Assembly (NCBI RefSeq): GCF_002858765.1
Contig: NZ_PJRP01000002.1
Coordinates: 294,598 to 358,597, forward strand
Origin: Cupriavidus pauculus
GTDB taxonomy: Bacteria; Pseudomonadota; Gammaproteobacteria; Burkholderiales; Burkholderiaceae
Direction of reading: 5' to 3'
Length of the DNA stretch: 64,000 nt
Numbering within the stretch: the first letter of the stretch is position 1; the number at the start of each line of letters is the position of its first letter. The notes beneath the pieces are model-generated. The model made no database searches. It was not told the origin of the DNA and saw only the letters and a program-made list of their open reading frames with translations. This document shows, one piece after another, positions 10,830-20,340 of the stretch. The position numbers and the translations under genes are program-made.

Positions 10830-11641
10830 GCCGCTTCTGGTTCGACCCGGCGCTGCCGGTGGTCGAAAGCCGGCGCGCCTGCGATAGCCAGGCCGCCTAT
10901 CTACCGCACACGCATCCCACGCTGTCGGTCGGCGCCGTGGACGGCGGCGCCAGCGTCTTCAGCCATGACCAGCACAACGCACGCCACGATACCCGGCTGG
11001 CCCCGGGCGCAGTGGTGTGGGTGCCCGCTGGCTGCGTGCATGCGTGCAACCCGGTGCCGGACGGGCGCTGGAGCTACCAGATGATCCACATCGACGCGGC
11101 ATGGGCCGATGCGGTGCTCGACGAAGCGGGCCGGGCCTGTGTGCGCCGGGTGCATGTCACCGACGATGCCGCGCCCTACGCGCTGGTCTGCGCGCTGAAC
11201 GCCATGCTGTTTTCCGATGCCGACGTGGTGGAGAAGGATGCGGCACTGGTGGCTTTCGTGGGCGACATGCAGGCCTGGCTTGGGCAGGATCGGCTGCGCG
11301 CCGGCGTGCCGGACGATGGCCCGCCGGCGGACGGCCGGCTCGATCGCGTTACCGCGCTACTGCACGACCGCCATGGCGACGCGCTGCCGCTGGCCGACCT
11401 GGCCGAAATGGCGGGGATGAGCCGCTACCAGTTGATTCGCCATTTCCGGGCGCGGTTTGGCATGACGCCGCATGCGTTCCAGATCGACATCCGCATCCAG
11501 CATGCGCGCCGGCTGCTTCGCCGTGGCGATGCGCCGGCCGACGTGGCCCAGCAGCTCGGGTTTGCCGACCAGAGCCACTTCCATCGCGCCTTCCGCCAGC
11601 GCGTGGCACTGACGCCGCGCGCGTATCAGCGGGCCGGCTAG
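10826..11641 (+). CDS. AraC-family regulator with N-terminal cupin domain
   Basis: Transcription factor. Residues about 1-150 form a cupin ligand domain (LPHTHPTLSVGAVDGG, PGAVVWVPAGCVHACNP). Two AraC helix-turn-helices follow (LADLAEMAGMSRYQLIRHFR; DVAQQLGFADQSHFHRAFRQ). The chosen TTG at 10826 overlaps the stop of the oxygenase gene; an in-frame ATG at 10793 is possible. A LysE exporter lies 150 bp downstream, a pairing often seen for cupin-AraC regulators, so it may control that gene (inference). Confidence 0.88.
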   Translation: MSRFWFDPALPVVESRRACDSQAAYLPHTHPTLSVGAVDGGASVFSHDQHNARHDTRLAPGAVVWVPAGCVHACNPVPDGRWSYQMIHIDAAWADAVLDEAGRACVRRVHVTDDAAPYALVCALNAMLFSDADVVEKDAALVAFVGDMQAWLGQDRLRAGVPDDGPPADGRLDRVTALLHDRHGDALPLADLAEMAGMSRYQLIRHFRARFGMTPHAFQIDIRIQHARRLLRRGDAPADVAQQLGFADQSHFHRAFRQRVALTPRAYQRAG

Positions 11642-11788
11642 CCCGTTTTCAGGGCCCAAGGCCCAAGGCCCCAAGGCCGTCGGTCGCTCCGGCCGCGTCG
11701 CGCGCCCGCGCAATTTTCTTCAATCCTTGCGGCGCCCCCCAAGCCAGACTGCCCCCCTTCACAGGTGTTCAAGGCGATGGGGGTTGGG

Positions 11789-12451
11789 ATGGCATTCGAT
11801 CAGGCGTCGTGGCAGCAGTTTGCGATGGTGGCCGGTGCGCACGGGCTGGCGCTGCTGAGTCCGGGGCCGGACTTTTTCCTGGTGGTGCGTGCGTCGATGG
11901 TCGACGGCGTGCGCAGCGCCACCGGCGTGTGCGTGGGCATCGCGCTGGGCAACGGTGTCTATATTGCGTTGGCGCTCGCGGGGTTGGCTGCCACGGCTGG
12001 CATGCACGGCGTGTTCGGCGCGCTGCAATGGGCGGGCTGTGCCTATCTGGTGTGGATGGGATGGAAATTCCTGCACTCGCGCGGCGTCGTGCGGCTGCCG
12101 TCCGATCCCGCCGATGCGCCCGGCGCATCCAGCGGGTCGCCCGGCCCGGCCTATCTGGCGCAGGTGGGCACAGGTTTTCTGTCTGCTGTCCTCAATCCCA
12201 AGAACGGGCTGTTCTACGCCAGCCTGTTCGCGGTGCTGGCGGGGCGGTCTACGCCGGTTGCCATCCAGGCGGCCTATGGCGTGTGGATGTTCGGGGTGGT
12301 GCTGCTGTGGGATATCGCCGTGGCGGCTGCCGTGCGCCACCCGGCGGTGCTGGGGCGTTTCGTCCGGTGGGTGCGCACCGTGGAGCGGGCGACCGGCGTG
12401 GTGCTGTGGGGCATGGCTGTCGCGGTGGCGATCCATGCGGCAGGGCGGTAG
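11789..12451 (+). CDS. LysE-family exporter (first copy)
   Basis: Inner-membrane amino-acid or metabolite exporter. The family signature is LSPGPDFFLVVRASMVDGVR, followed by GIALGNGVYIALALAG and LNPKNGLFYASLFAVLAG. About six transmembrane helices are visible in 220 residues. Start candidates are GTG 11765, ATG 11777 and ATG 11789; the last fits the usual N-terminus best. It follows the AraC gene. The substrate cannot be read from sequence. Confidence 0.87.
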   Translation: MAFDQASWQQFAMVAGAHGLALLSPGPDFFLVVRASMVDGVRSATGVCVGIALGNGVYIALALAGLAATAGMHGVFGALQWAGCAYLVWMGWKFLHSRGVVRLPSDPADAPGASSGSPGPAYLAQVGTGFLSAVLNPKNGLFYASLFAVLAGRSTPVAIQAAYGVWMFGVVLLWDIAVAAAVRHPAVLGRFVRWVRTVERATGVVLWGMAVAVAIHAAGR

Positions 12452-12493
12452 CGCGTCCGCGTGACCGATGCCGTACCGGCAGTTTTCATTCTA

Positions 12494-12513
12494 ACTGTAT
12501 CGGTACTGTACCG
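12494..12513 (+). promoter_or_regulatory. Operator-like repeats upstream of second LysE gene
   Basis: Two direct copies of ACTGTAYCG begin at 12494 and 12505, an 11-bp period, so they lie on the same helix face. The second copy also makes the dyad CGGTAC-t-GTACCG (12501-12513). This is a likely regulator site, about 50 bp before the start codon. No matching regulator gene is adjacent. Confidence 0.5.
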
Positions 12514-12562
12514 AGTGGTGTCCTTAGACTGAGCGCCTGTTTCGATTTTCTGGAGCGCCGTC

Positions 12563-13201
12563 ATGGCTCTGCACCTTCCTCCCGAATTTGCCGCCAGTAC
12601 CGGCGCGTTGATGGCCTACAGCGCCTTCGTGCTGGTGTCGTCGATCACCCCGGGCCCGAACAACACGATGCTGCTGGCGTCGGGCGTCAACTTTGGCCTG
12701 CGCCGTACGGTGCCGCACCTGCTCGGCATCTGCATCGGCATGGTGATCATGATGGTCATCGTGGGCCTGGGCCTGGGCTCGGTGTTCACGGCGATTCCGT
12801 GGACGTGGAGCGTGCTGCGCGTGGCCGCTACTGCCTATCTGGTCTGGCTGGCCTGGAAGCTGGCCACGGCGGGCGGGCTGCAGGACCGCGAGGTGGCGCG
12901 GCCGATGACATTCCTGCGCGCGGCGGCGTTCCAATGGGTGAATCCGAAGGCCTGGGTGATGGCGGTGGGGGCGTGCAGCGCCTATGTGCTGCATCCCAAC
13001 CTGTGGACCAATGCGGCCCTGATGGCGCTGCTGTGCGGAGTGGTGAACCTGCCGAGCATCACCACGTGGGCGGTGTTTGGCGCGGCGCTGCGCCGCTGGC
13101 TGGCAAATCCGCGCGTGCTGCGCGTGTTCAATGTGACGATGGCGCTACTGCTGCTGGCATCGTTGTGGCCCATTCTGGGGGCTCACCCCCACGGCGCATA
13201 A
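12563..13201 (+). CDS. LysE-family exporter (second copy)
   Basis: Inner-membrane exporter of the LysE/RhtB group. It shows SSITPGPNNTMLLASGVNFG, the substrate-path signature, then AFQWVNPKAWVMAVGA. About six transmembrane helices fit in 212 residues. It is only distantly similar to the first copy at 11,789, so this is not a recent duplication. It has its own upstream repeats. The substrate is unknown. Confidence 0.9.
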   Translation: MALHLPPEFAASTGALMAYSAFVLVSSITPGPNNTMLLASGVNFGLRRTVPHLLGICIGMVIMMVIVGLGLGSVFTAIPWTWSVLRVAATAYLVWLAWKLATAGGLQDREVARPMTFLRAAAFQWVNPKAWVMAVGACSAYVLHPNLWTNAALMALLCGVVNLPSITTWAVFGAALRRWLANPRVLRVFNVTMALLLLASLWPILGAHPHGA

Positions 13202-13244
13202 GGTGGGATAGCGGGAGAACGGGGCCGGACGGCCCCGCTATCGT

Positions 13245-13787
13245 TCAGACCAGGGCGCGGATGGCACCGAGGTTGCGCCAGTAGCCCTTGACGTCCATGC
13301 CGCAGCCAAAGACGTAGCGGTCGGGCACCTTGAAGCCGCAGAAGTCGGGGTGCATCGGCTTGAGCTTGGTCAGCGTCTTTTCGCACAGCACGGCGGCGTG
13401 GAATTCCTTGGCGCCCATGTCCATGATGCGCTGGCGGATGGCCGCCATGGTCTCGCCTTCGTCGAGGATGTCGTCGAGCACCAGCACCACGCGGTCCTTG
13501 ACCGATTCGCGCGGCGCCACGCGCCATTGCATCTCGCCGCCCACCGTCTTGTTGTTGTAGCGCGACAGGTGGATGTAGTCGAATTCCAGCGGGAACTGCA
13601 GCTTGGGCAGCAGCATGCCCGTGAAGACCACGGCGCCGCCCATCACGGACAGCACCAGCGGAAAGTCGTTGCCCATCTTGTCGGTAATCTCGCTGGCCAT
13701 GCGGTCCAGCGAGTCCTGCACCTCCTGGGCGCTGACGATTTCCTCGGAGCTGGCCCAGAGTTCGCGGGCCTGATCGGCGGTCATCAT
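13245..13787 (-). CDS. hpt: Hypoxanthine phosphoribosyltransferase
   Basis: Salvages hypoxanthine or guanine with PRPP to give IMP or GMP. The PRPP loop is VVLVLDDILDEGETMAA; the N-terminal VLSVMGGAVVFTGMLL and C-terminal PDRYVFGCGMDVKGYWRNL are also typical. The 180 residues match the family. The first two codons are both ATG (13787, 13784). It is convergent with the LysE gene and 46 bp downstream of ffh on the same strand. Confidence 0.94.
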   Translation of the reverse strand: MMTADQARELWASSEEIVSAQEVQDSLDRMASEITDKMGNDFPLVLSVMGGAVVFTGMLLPKLQFPLEFDYIHLSRYNNKTVGGEMQWRVAPRESVKDRVVLVLDDILDEGETMAAIRQRIMDMGAKEFHAAVLCEKTLTKLKPMHPDFCGFKVPDRYVFGCGMDVKGYWRNLGAIRALV

Positions 13788-13833
13788 GATCGGTGTCCTG
13801 TTGTCTTTTGCGGGAATCAGTGTCGGCGGCGGG

Positions 13834-15225
13834 TCAGCGGTTGAACAGGCCCTTCATGCCGCCCTTCATGGCACCCATCTGGCGCATCATCTTCATCATG
13901 CCGCCGCCCTTGAGCTTCTTCATCATGCCTTGCATCTGGTCGAACTGGTTTAGCAGGCGGTTCACTTCCTGCACAGGCACGCCCGCGCCCGCCGCGATGC
14001 GGCGCTTGCGGCTGGCCTTAATCAGTTCCGGCTTGGCGCGTTCGGCGGCGGTCATGCTGTTGATGATGCCCTCCATGCGGCGCACCTGCTTTTCGGCCTG
14101 GTCCATGTTGGCGCCCTGCGCCTGCTGTGCGAACTGGGCCGGCAGCTTGTCAACCAGGCTGCCCAGGCCGCCCATCTTCTTCATCTGGCCAATCTGCGCC
14201 TTGAAGTCTTCCAGGTCGAAGCCGCCAGTCTTCTTGATCTTCTTGGCCAGCTTCTCGGCCGCGTCCATGTCCACGCCGCGCTGGGCTTCTTCCACCAGCG
14301 CGAGGATGTCGCCCATGCCCAGAATGCGCTGGGCCATGCGGTCGGCGTAGAAGGGCTCCAGGCCGTCGAGCTTTTCACCGACGCCGACGAACTTGATCGG
14401 GCGGCCCGTAATGTGACGTACAGACAGCGCAGCGCCGCCACGTGCATCGCCATCGAGCTTGGTCAGCACCACGCCCGTCAGCGGCAGCGCGTCGTTGAAT
14501 GCCTTGGCGGTGTTCACCGCATCCTGGCCCAGCATGGCATCGACCACGAACAGGGTCTCGGCGGGCTTCAGTTCGGTGTGCAGGGCGGCGATCTCCTGCA
14601 TCATCGCCTCGTCGATACCCAGACGGCCGGCCGTATCGACGATCAGTACGTCGTGATAGTGCTTGCGGGCCCAGTCCAGCGCCGCCCGGGCAATGTCCAC
14701 GGGCTTCTGGTCGGGTTCCGACGGGAAGAAGTCCGCGCCCACCTGCTCGGACACGGTCTTGAGCTGGGCGATAGCGGCGGGACGATACACGTCGCACGAC
14801 ACCGTCAGGACCTTCTTCTTGCGGTTCTCCTTGAGCCACTTGGCAAGCTTGCCCGCCGTGGTGGTCTTGCCGGCACCCTGCAGGCCGGCCATCAGGATGA
14901 CGGCGGGCGGCTGGACGTTCAGGTTCAGTTCGTTGACCTTGGTGTCGGCCAGCGCTTCGTCGCCGCCGATGACCGCGGTCAGCTCGCGCTGCACCACGCC
15001 CACCAGGGCCTGGCCCGGGGTCAGGCTGCTGACCACGTCCTCGCCAAGCGCCTTTTCCTTGACGCGGGCGATAAAGTCACGCACGACAGGCAGCGCGACG
15101 TCGGCTTCGAGCATGGCAAGGCGCACTTCGCGCAGCATCTCGGCAGTGTTGGCCTCGGTCAGTCGGGCCTCGCCGCGCATGGTCTTGACGACCCGCGCCA
15201 GGCGTTGTGTGAGGTTATCCAGCAT
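13834..15225 (-). CDS. ffh: Signal recognition particle protein Ffh
   Basis: GTPase that binds 4.5S RNA and signal sequences during co-translational targeting. The N domain (residues 1-90) precedes the G domain with GLQGAGKTTTAGKLAKWL, DTAGRLGIDE and TKLDGDARGGAALS. The C-terminal M domain is methionine-rich (MQGMMKKLKGGGMMKMM). The ATG at 15225 gives 463 residues, normal length. An upstream in-frame extension is possible but is not used, since MLDNLTQRLARV is the conserved start. Confidence 0.98.
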   Translation of the reverse strand: MLDNLTQRLARVVKTMRGEARLTEANTAEMLREVRLAMLEADVALPVVRDFIARVKEKALGEDVVSSLTPGQALVGVVQRELTAVIGGDEALADTKVNELNLNVQPPAVILMAGLQGAGKTTTAGKLAKWLKENRKKKVLTVSCDVYRPAAIAQLKTVSEQVGADFFPSEPDQKPVDIARAALDWARKHYHDVLIVDTAGRLGIDEAMMQEIAALHTELKPAETLFVVDAMLGQDAVNTAKAFNDALPLTGVVLTKLDGDARGGAALSVRHITGRPIKFVGVGEKLDGLEPFYADRMAQRILGMGDILALVEEAQRGVDMDAAEKLAKKIKKTGGFDLEDFKAQIGQMKKMGGLGSLVDKLPAQFAQQAQGANMDQAEKQVRRMEGIINSMTAAERAKPELIKASRKRRIAAGAGVPVQEVNRLLNQFDQMQGMMKKLKGGGMMKMMRQMGAMKGGMKGLFNR

Positions 15226-15343
15226 GGCAGAAAAGGGGAGGAAATCGGCTTGAATGCGGAGCGCAGCCGGCGCAGGCAAGGGTAGTGTGGCGGGAATCCC
15301 ATCGCCAGAACCACCCGTGATGGCACTAAGGTAAACTGCGCAA

Positions 15344-16288
15344 ATGGCCATTGTACTGTATGCCTTGACGGCAATTCTCTACTGCGGCCTGGCCTTTCAC
15401 GGCTGGGCGACGCGCAACCCGCAACTGGCGGCAGCCGGCGGGGCCACGGTCGGGCCATCGGGGCATCCCGGCGCGGGCGCCACGGCAATGCTGATGCCAT
15501 CGCCCACGCCCAACGGCGGGCGTATGGACGGCCAGCCCGCCTGGTGGCATGCGCTGGTGCTGGCCGCGCTGGTCAGCCACGGCGTGCTGCTGCACGAGAC
15601 CATCTTCCCGGCGGACCACATGATGTTCGGCTTCGCCTTCGCGCTGTCGGCCATGCTCTGGCTGGGGGTGGGCATCTACTGGATCGAGAGCTTCTTCTTC
15701 TCGCTGGCCGGGCTGGGGCTGATCGTGTTCCCGGTGGCGATGCTGGCCAGCCTGATGCCGCTGGCGTTTCCCGGGGCGCAGATCCTGGGCTACGCGGCGC
15801 GGCCGCTGTTCAAGCTGCATTTCGTGATCGCCAATGTGGCGTATGGCCTGTTCACGCTGGCCGCGTTCCATGCCTTCCTGATGCTGCTGGCCGAGCGCCG
15901 GCTGCATGGCTTCACCCGCCCGGCGGCGGGCGAGCCGGCCGCCGGGCAGTGGCTGGGCCGCTGGCTCGACCTGCTGCCGCCGCTGCTGACGCTCGAAAAA
16001 CTGCTGTTCCGTCTGATCGCTGCCGGCTTCGTGCTGCTGACGCTGACCATCGTGTCGGGATTCCTGTTCTCCGAGCAGCTGTTCGGCCGGGCGTTCCGCG
16101 TGGACCACAAGACCGTTTTCGCGATCATTTCGTGGATGATGTTCGGTGGCATCCTGATCGGCCGGCACTTCCGCGGCTGGCGCGGCCGCACGGCACTGCG
16201 CTGGGTCATCGCATCGTTCGGCATCCTGCTGCTGGCCTATGTGGGCAGCCGCTTCGTGATCGAAGTGGTGCTGCACCGGATCACCTGA
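15344..16288 (+). CDS. CcsA/YpjD-like inner membrane protein
   Basis: Multi-pass membrane protein of the cytochrome c assembly (CcsA) superfamily, like E. coli YpjD. About eight hydrophobic helices are visible. The KLHFVIANVAYGLFTLAAFHAF segment resembles the haem-handling core, shown here only in part. It is divergent from ffh, an arrangement that is common in proteobacteria. The specific role is not established for this branch. Confidence 0.85.
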   Translation: MAIVLYALTAILYCGLAFHGWATRNPQLAAAGGATVGPSGHPGAGATAMLMPSPTPNGGRMDGQPAWWHALVLAALVSHGVLLHETIFPADHMMFGFAFALSAMLWLGVGIYWIESFFFSLAGLGLIVFPVAMLASLMPLAFPGAQILGYAARPLFKLHFVIANVAYGLFTLAAFHAFLMLLAERRLHGFTRPAAGEPAAGQWLGRWLDLLPPLLTLEKLLFRLIAAGFVLLTLTIVSGFLFSEQLFGRAFRVDHKTVFAIISWMMFGGILIGRHFRGWRGRTALRWVIASFGILLLAYVGSRFVIEVVLHRIT

Positions 16289-16339
16289 CCCGACCCCTCA
16301 CCGCTTCTCCAGGCCAACCCATTCCCGTATTTCCGATCC

Positions 16340-16606
16340 ATGGCAAGAATCTTCATCCTGCTGGCTGTCGTGCTGGGCGTCCTCTGGTGGCTGCGCGAGC
16401 GTGCCAGTGCCCGCCAGGAAACCGGCGCGGCGCGGCGCGATGCCGCCGAGGGCCGCGAAGCCGCAAGTCCGGAGGCGACCCAGCCGATGGTGCAGTGCGC
16501 ACAGTGCGGCATACACCTGCCGCGCACTGACGCCATTGCATGGCAAGGCCAGCACTACTGCCGCCGCAGCCATCTTCCGGATTCAGCCGGCGAGGGCGGC
16601 GCATGA
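16340..16606 (+). CDS. PP0621-family small zinc-finger-like membrane protein
   Basis: The 88 residues start with one membrane helix (MARIFILLAVVLGVLWWLRE), then a charged linker, then a C-terminal CAQCGIHLPRTDAI...GQHYCRRSH segment with three cysteines and two histidines that could bind zinc. This matches the small PP0621 family found next to pilS. Its stop overlaps the pilS start (ATGA), so the genes are coupled. Function unknown. Confidence 0.8.
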   Translation: MARIFILLAVVLGVLWWLRERASARQETGAARRDAAEGREAASPEATQPMVQCAQCGIHLPRTDAIAWQGQHYCRRSHLPDSAGEGGA

Positions 16607-18624
16607 AGCGGCGGGGGTCGGTCTGGTCCCGCCTGAGCGGCTGGCATACGCTGGTCGATCTCTGGCGCCAGCCCGAACCGCCCGACTTCCACTGGCGCCT
16701 GCTGCGCTACTTTTGCTGGACCCGCGCGTCCGTAGCCCTGCTCCTGCTGGGCTATGCCTGGCTGCCGCTGGATCGCGCCGGCGCCGGCGTGTCCGTGGTG
16801 GACCTGGCGGCCAACGCGCGTACGGCGGCTGCCATTCCGGTGGTGCTGCCGTATCTGTGCATCGCGCTGGTGACCTTGCTGGGCACGCTCTGGCGGCGCC
16901 ATTTCCATGTACGCGTGCGGGTGCAGGTCATCGTCGACCTGGCGCTGCTGGCCGCCATCTATATGGTGCTGGGCCGCGGCGGCAATCATGGCGATGGGCT
17001 GGCGATGATCTTCCTGCTGCCCGCGCTGGAGGCCGGGGCGCTGACCAGCCTGATGTTCGCGCTGCTCACCGCCGCCGTGTCGGCCATCCTGGTGATGGCC
17101 AATCCGTTCCTCCAGACGCTGCTGGTGCGCCAGGCCGATGCCAACCTGCTGGGTTCCGGCCTGTTCGGGCTGGTGTTCATGATTGCCGCGCTGCTGATGT
17201 ACATGCTGGCGAACCGCCAGATCGCACAGGAGCAGCTGGCGCTGGCCCGCGAGCAGGAACTGCGCATGCAGCAGCTGGTGAACCGGCTGATGGTGAACGA
17301 CATGCAGGACGGCGTGATGCTGGTGCGCGCCCACGGCGCGGTCGTGGCCGCCAACCCGGCCGCGTTCGTGCTGTTGGGCGTGCAGCCGCACGAGCGGGTC
17401 AGACAGGGGCAGGTGCGGGCCGGCGAGCGCGACAACGTGCTGTTCGACCTGCGCCGCCTCCCGCGCCTGCAGCCGCTGATGGAGATGCTGCGCGACTGGA
17501 TCCAGCGCAAGGACGACGTACCCCGCATCCTGCAGTTGCTGCCGCTGCCGTCGCGCCCGTCGGCCAGCCGCAGCCCGATGCTGCACACCCGCCTGCGCCT
17601 GCGCTTCGTGCTGCCTGGCCTGGCCGGGTTGCGGGCCACGCTCAACGGCGTTTCGTCGCTCGGCGGCGATACCGCGGGTCTGCACGACATGTCGGCCGAA
17701 GGCGCCGCCCGGCTGCGCCTGGCCATTGCCCAGAACGAGGCCATGGCCTGGAGCCCGGAAGACGAAACGCTGCTGCGCAGCGAAATGCGCGACACGGTGC
17801 TGGTGCATATCGAAAGCTGGGAGCGGATCGCCGAACAGGTGCAGCAGGAAAAGCTGGCGGCGATGGGCCGGCTGGTGGCCAGCGTGGCGCACCAGATCCG
17901 CAATCCGCTGGCCGCGATCAGCCAGGCCAACGAACTGCTGGCCGATTCGGGCGGAGGCGAGGGTTCGTCGATCGATGCACGGCTGCTGCGCATCATCAGC
18001 GACAACGTGCGGCGGCTGGATCAGGTGGTGTCCGACGTGCTGCAGCTGTCGCGCCGCCCCAAGACCGACCATAGCGCGGTGGATCTGGGTCAGGCGCTGC
18101 CGGAGATCGTGGATCGCTGGCGGCTGGAAATGCGCTCGCGCGCCGGCGCCCGCGCCGAGGTCAATCCCAATGCCGTGCGCGTGGCGGTGGACCTGCGGGG
18201 GCCGGTCATCTTCGACGCATCCCAGCTGCAACAGGTGCTGGGCAACCTGCTGGACAACGCCTGGCGCTACTGCAGCCGGCTGCCGGGTTCGATCCGCCTG
18301 TTGGCCCACGCGCTGGACCAGCACCACGCCGAACTGATCGTCTGGAACGATGGGGCCGAAGTCACGCGCGAGCAGCAGCGCAGCCTGTTCGAGCCGTTTT
18401 TCACCAGCAATCCGCAGGGAACGGGGCTGGGCCTGTTCATGGCGCGCGAGCTCTGCGGGGCGAACGACGCCCAGGTGCGCTATGGGGCAATCGTGCTCGA
18501 TGCGTTGCTGGATCGCACCGGGATGCTGGCCGGCGGGGCTCGCGATACACTTCCGGCCAAGGCATTCGTGCTGACGATGCGTATCGAGACCCCCGATGTG
18601 GTCGACGCGGCCATCGCCGGCTAG
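16603..18624 (+). CDS. pilS: Two-component sensor kinase PilS
   Basis: Membrane histidine kinase that controls pilin transcription through PilR. Residues 40-220 hold about six membrane helices. A PAS-like linker follows, then the dimerisation box VASVAHQIRNPLAAI with phospho-acceptor H430, the N box NLLDNAWRYC and the G box GTGLGLFMA. The ATG at 16603 overlaps the PP0621 stop. The 673-residue length is somewhat above the usual 500-600. pilR follows 39 bp later. Confidence 0.94.
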   Translation: MKRRGSVWSRLSGWHTLVDLWRQPEPPDFHWRLLRYFCWTRASVALLLLGYAWLPLDRAGAGVSVVDLAANARTAAAIPVVLPYLCIALVTLLGTLWRRHFHVRVRVQVIVDLALLAAIYMVLGRGGNHGDGLAMIFLLPALEAGALTSLMFALLTAAVSAILVMANPFLQTLLVRQADANLLGSGLFGLVFMIAALLMYMLANRQIAQEQLALAREQELRMQQLVNRLMVNDMQDGVMLVRAHGAVVAANPAAFVLLGVQPHERVRQGQVRAGERDNVLFDLRRLPRLQPLMEMLRDWIQRKDDVPRILQLLPLPSRPSASRSPMLHTRLRLRFVLPGLAGLRATLNGVSSLGGDTAGLHDMSAEGAARLRLAIAQNEAMAWSPEDETLLRSEMRDTVLVHIESWERIAEQVQQEKLAAMGRLVASVAHQIRNPLAAISQANELLADSGGGEGSSIDARLLRIISDNVRRLDQVVSDVLQLSRRPKTDHSAVDLGQALPEIVDRWRLEMRSRAGARAEVNPNAVRVAVDLRGPVIFDASQLQQVLGNLLDNAWRYCSRLPGSIRLLAHALDQHHAELIVWNDGAEVTREQQRSLFEPFFTSNPQGTGLGLFMARELCGANDAQVRYGAIVLDALLDRTGMLAGGARDTLPAKAFVLTMRIETPDVVDAAIAG

Positions 18625-18663
18625 TTCGCATCGCAAAAAACAACAACCGGACATTCCACCGTC

Positions 18664-20340
18664 ATGCCACCCAGACCGCCCGCCCCCGCTCCGATTCTCG
18701 TCATCGACGACGAGGCCGACCTGCGCGAGCTACTGGACATTTCGCTGCGCCGGATGGGGCATGACGTGGTGATGGCCGGTTCGCTGGCCGAGGCGCGCCT
18801 GCGCCTGGCCGAACGCCGCTACAGCCTGGTGCTGACCGACATGCGCCTGGGCGACGGGCTGGGCATCGAGATCGTGCGCCAGCTGTCGGCGTCGCCCGAG
18901 CGTACCCCGGTGGCGGTGATCACGGCCTATGGCAGCGCCGACAATGCCGTGGATGCGCTGAAGGCGGGCGCGTTCGACTACATCGCCAAGCCGGTCTCGC
19001 TAGAGCAGCTTCGCACGCTGATCCTGAACGCGCTGGGCCGCCAGCATCGCGCGCCGGCCGATGGCGGCAGCCCGACGGAGTCGTCGGAACTGGCCGATCG
19101 CGCGGCGCAACTGCTGCCTGGTGTGTCTGCGGCCGTCAGCGAGGTGCGACGCTCGCTGTCGCGGTTGGCGCGCAGCATGGCGCCCGTGGTGATCAGCGGG
19201 GAGTCCGGCAGCGGCAAGGAGCGCGCCGCGCGCGCTATCCACGCGATCAGCTCCCGCTCCGCGCATCCGTTCGTGGCCGTGAACTGCGGTGCGATTCCCG
19301 AAACGCTGATGGAGTCGGAGTTCTTCGGCCATGTGAAGGGCGCCTTCACCGGCGCCGACGCCGAGCGCGGGGGCTTCTTCCAGGCCGCCCATGGCGGCAC
19401 GCTGATGCTGGACGAGGTGGCAGACCTGCCGCTGGCCATGCAGGTCAAGCTGCTGCGCGCGCTGCAGGAACGCCGCGTGCGCAAGATCGGCGCCAGCAAG
19501 GAAGACAGTGTCGATGTGCGCGTGATGTGTGCCAGCCACAAGGATCTGGCCGCGATGGTGGCGGCCGGACTGTTCCGGCAGGACTTGTACTACCGGCTGA
19601 ACGTGCTGGAACTGCGCATGCCCACGCTGCGTGAGCGCGGCGAGGACGTGCCCGTGCTGGCGCATGCCATCCTGGAACACCTGGCCAGTCGCTATGGCGA
19701 TGCCCATCCCAAGCGGCTGTCGCGCGCCGCGCTGGAGCGCCTGGTGGCGTATCCGTTCCCGGGCAACGTGCGGGAGCTGGAAAACCTGCTGGAGCGCGCC
19801 TACGCGTTTGCGGAGACCGACGAGATCGCCGTGGCCGATCTGGGTCCGCTGGATGCCGGCATGGAGCGCGCCAGCCTGCTGCAGACGGGCATGGCGCCCG
19901 TGCCGGCCAGCGCGCCCGTACCAGCGCCGGCTGGCTATCACGCGTGGGGCAGCCCGACGAACTGGCCGGCGCCTGGCGCGGCGGCATCGATGGGCGGCCT
20001 TTCCGATCTGGCGGTCACGCCCGGCACGAATGCTGGCGAAGCCGGGCGGGGCGATGACGATGCCGCGAGCGACCCGCTGGGCGCGGCGCTGGCCGACCTC
20101 GAATTCCCGATCGACCTGCCTGCGCGGCTGGAAGCCGTGGAGCGCGAACTGATCCTGCGTGCGCTGCGCCAGACCGGCTTCAACCGCACGGCCGCCGCGC
20201 CGCTGCTGGGCCTGAACTTCCGCCAGCTGCGCTACCGCATCCAGCAACTGGGCATTCGCGACGAACGCGATGGCCGGGATGGCCGCGACGCCGTCGACGA
20301 CGGCGAGCCGCTGGCCGAGGGCGAGGGGCGCGATGCCTGA
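18664..20340 (+). CDS. pilR: Sigma-54 response regulator PilR
   Basis: NtrC-type activator, probably of pilA. The receiver domain has phospho-acceptor D59 (LVLTDMRLGDGLG) and the conserved lysine in DYIAKPVS. The AAA+ domain shows GESGSGKE (Walker A), GAFTGA (sigma-54 contact) and LDEVADLP (Walker B). A Pro/Ala/Gly-rich linker of about 100 residues leads to a Fis-type helix-turn-helix (FNRTAAAPLLGLNFRQLRYR). Its last 8 bp overlap ampD. Confidence 0.96.
   Translation: MPPRPPAPAPILVIDDEADLRELLDISLRRMGHDVVMAGSLAEARLRLAERRYSLVLTDMRLGDGLGIEIVRQLSASPERTPVAVITAYGSADNAVDALKAGAFDYIAKPVSLEQLRTLILNALGRQHRAPADGGSPTESSELADRAAQLLPGVSAAVSEVRRSLSRLARSMAPVVISGESGSGKERAARAIHAISSRSAHPFVAVNCGAIPETLMESEFFGHVKGAFTGADAERGGFFQAAHGGTLMLDEVADLPLAMQVKLLRALQERRVRKIGASKEDSVDVRVMCASHKDLAAMVAAGLFRQDLYYRLNVLELRMPTLRERGEDVPVLAHAILEHLASRYGDAHPKRLSRAALERLVAYPFPGNVRELENLLERAYAFAETDEIAVADLGPLDAGMERASLLQTGMAPVPASAPVPAPAGYHAWGSPTNWPAPGAAASMGGLSDLAVTPGTNAGEAGRGDDDAASDPLGAALADLEFPIDLPARLEAVERELILRALRQTGFNRTAAAPLLGLNFRQLRYRIQQLGIRDERDGRDGRDAVDDGEPLAEGEGRDA

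Noticed and set aside
11017..13284. A 755-codon plus-strand frame over the AraC and LysE genes
   Set aside because: Overlaps three supported genes in another frame; translation is Gly/Ala/Arg-rich noise.
16555..18654. A 699-codon frame antisense to pilS
   Set aside because: Shadow of pilS; low-complexity Gln/His/Arg translation and no start signal.
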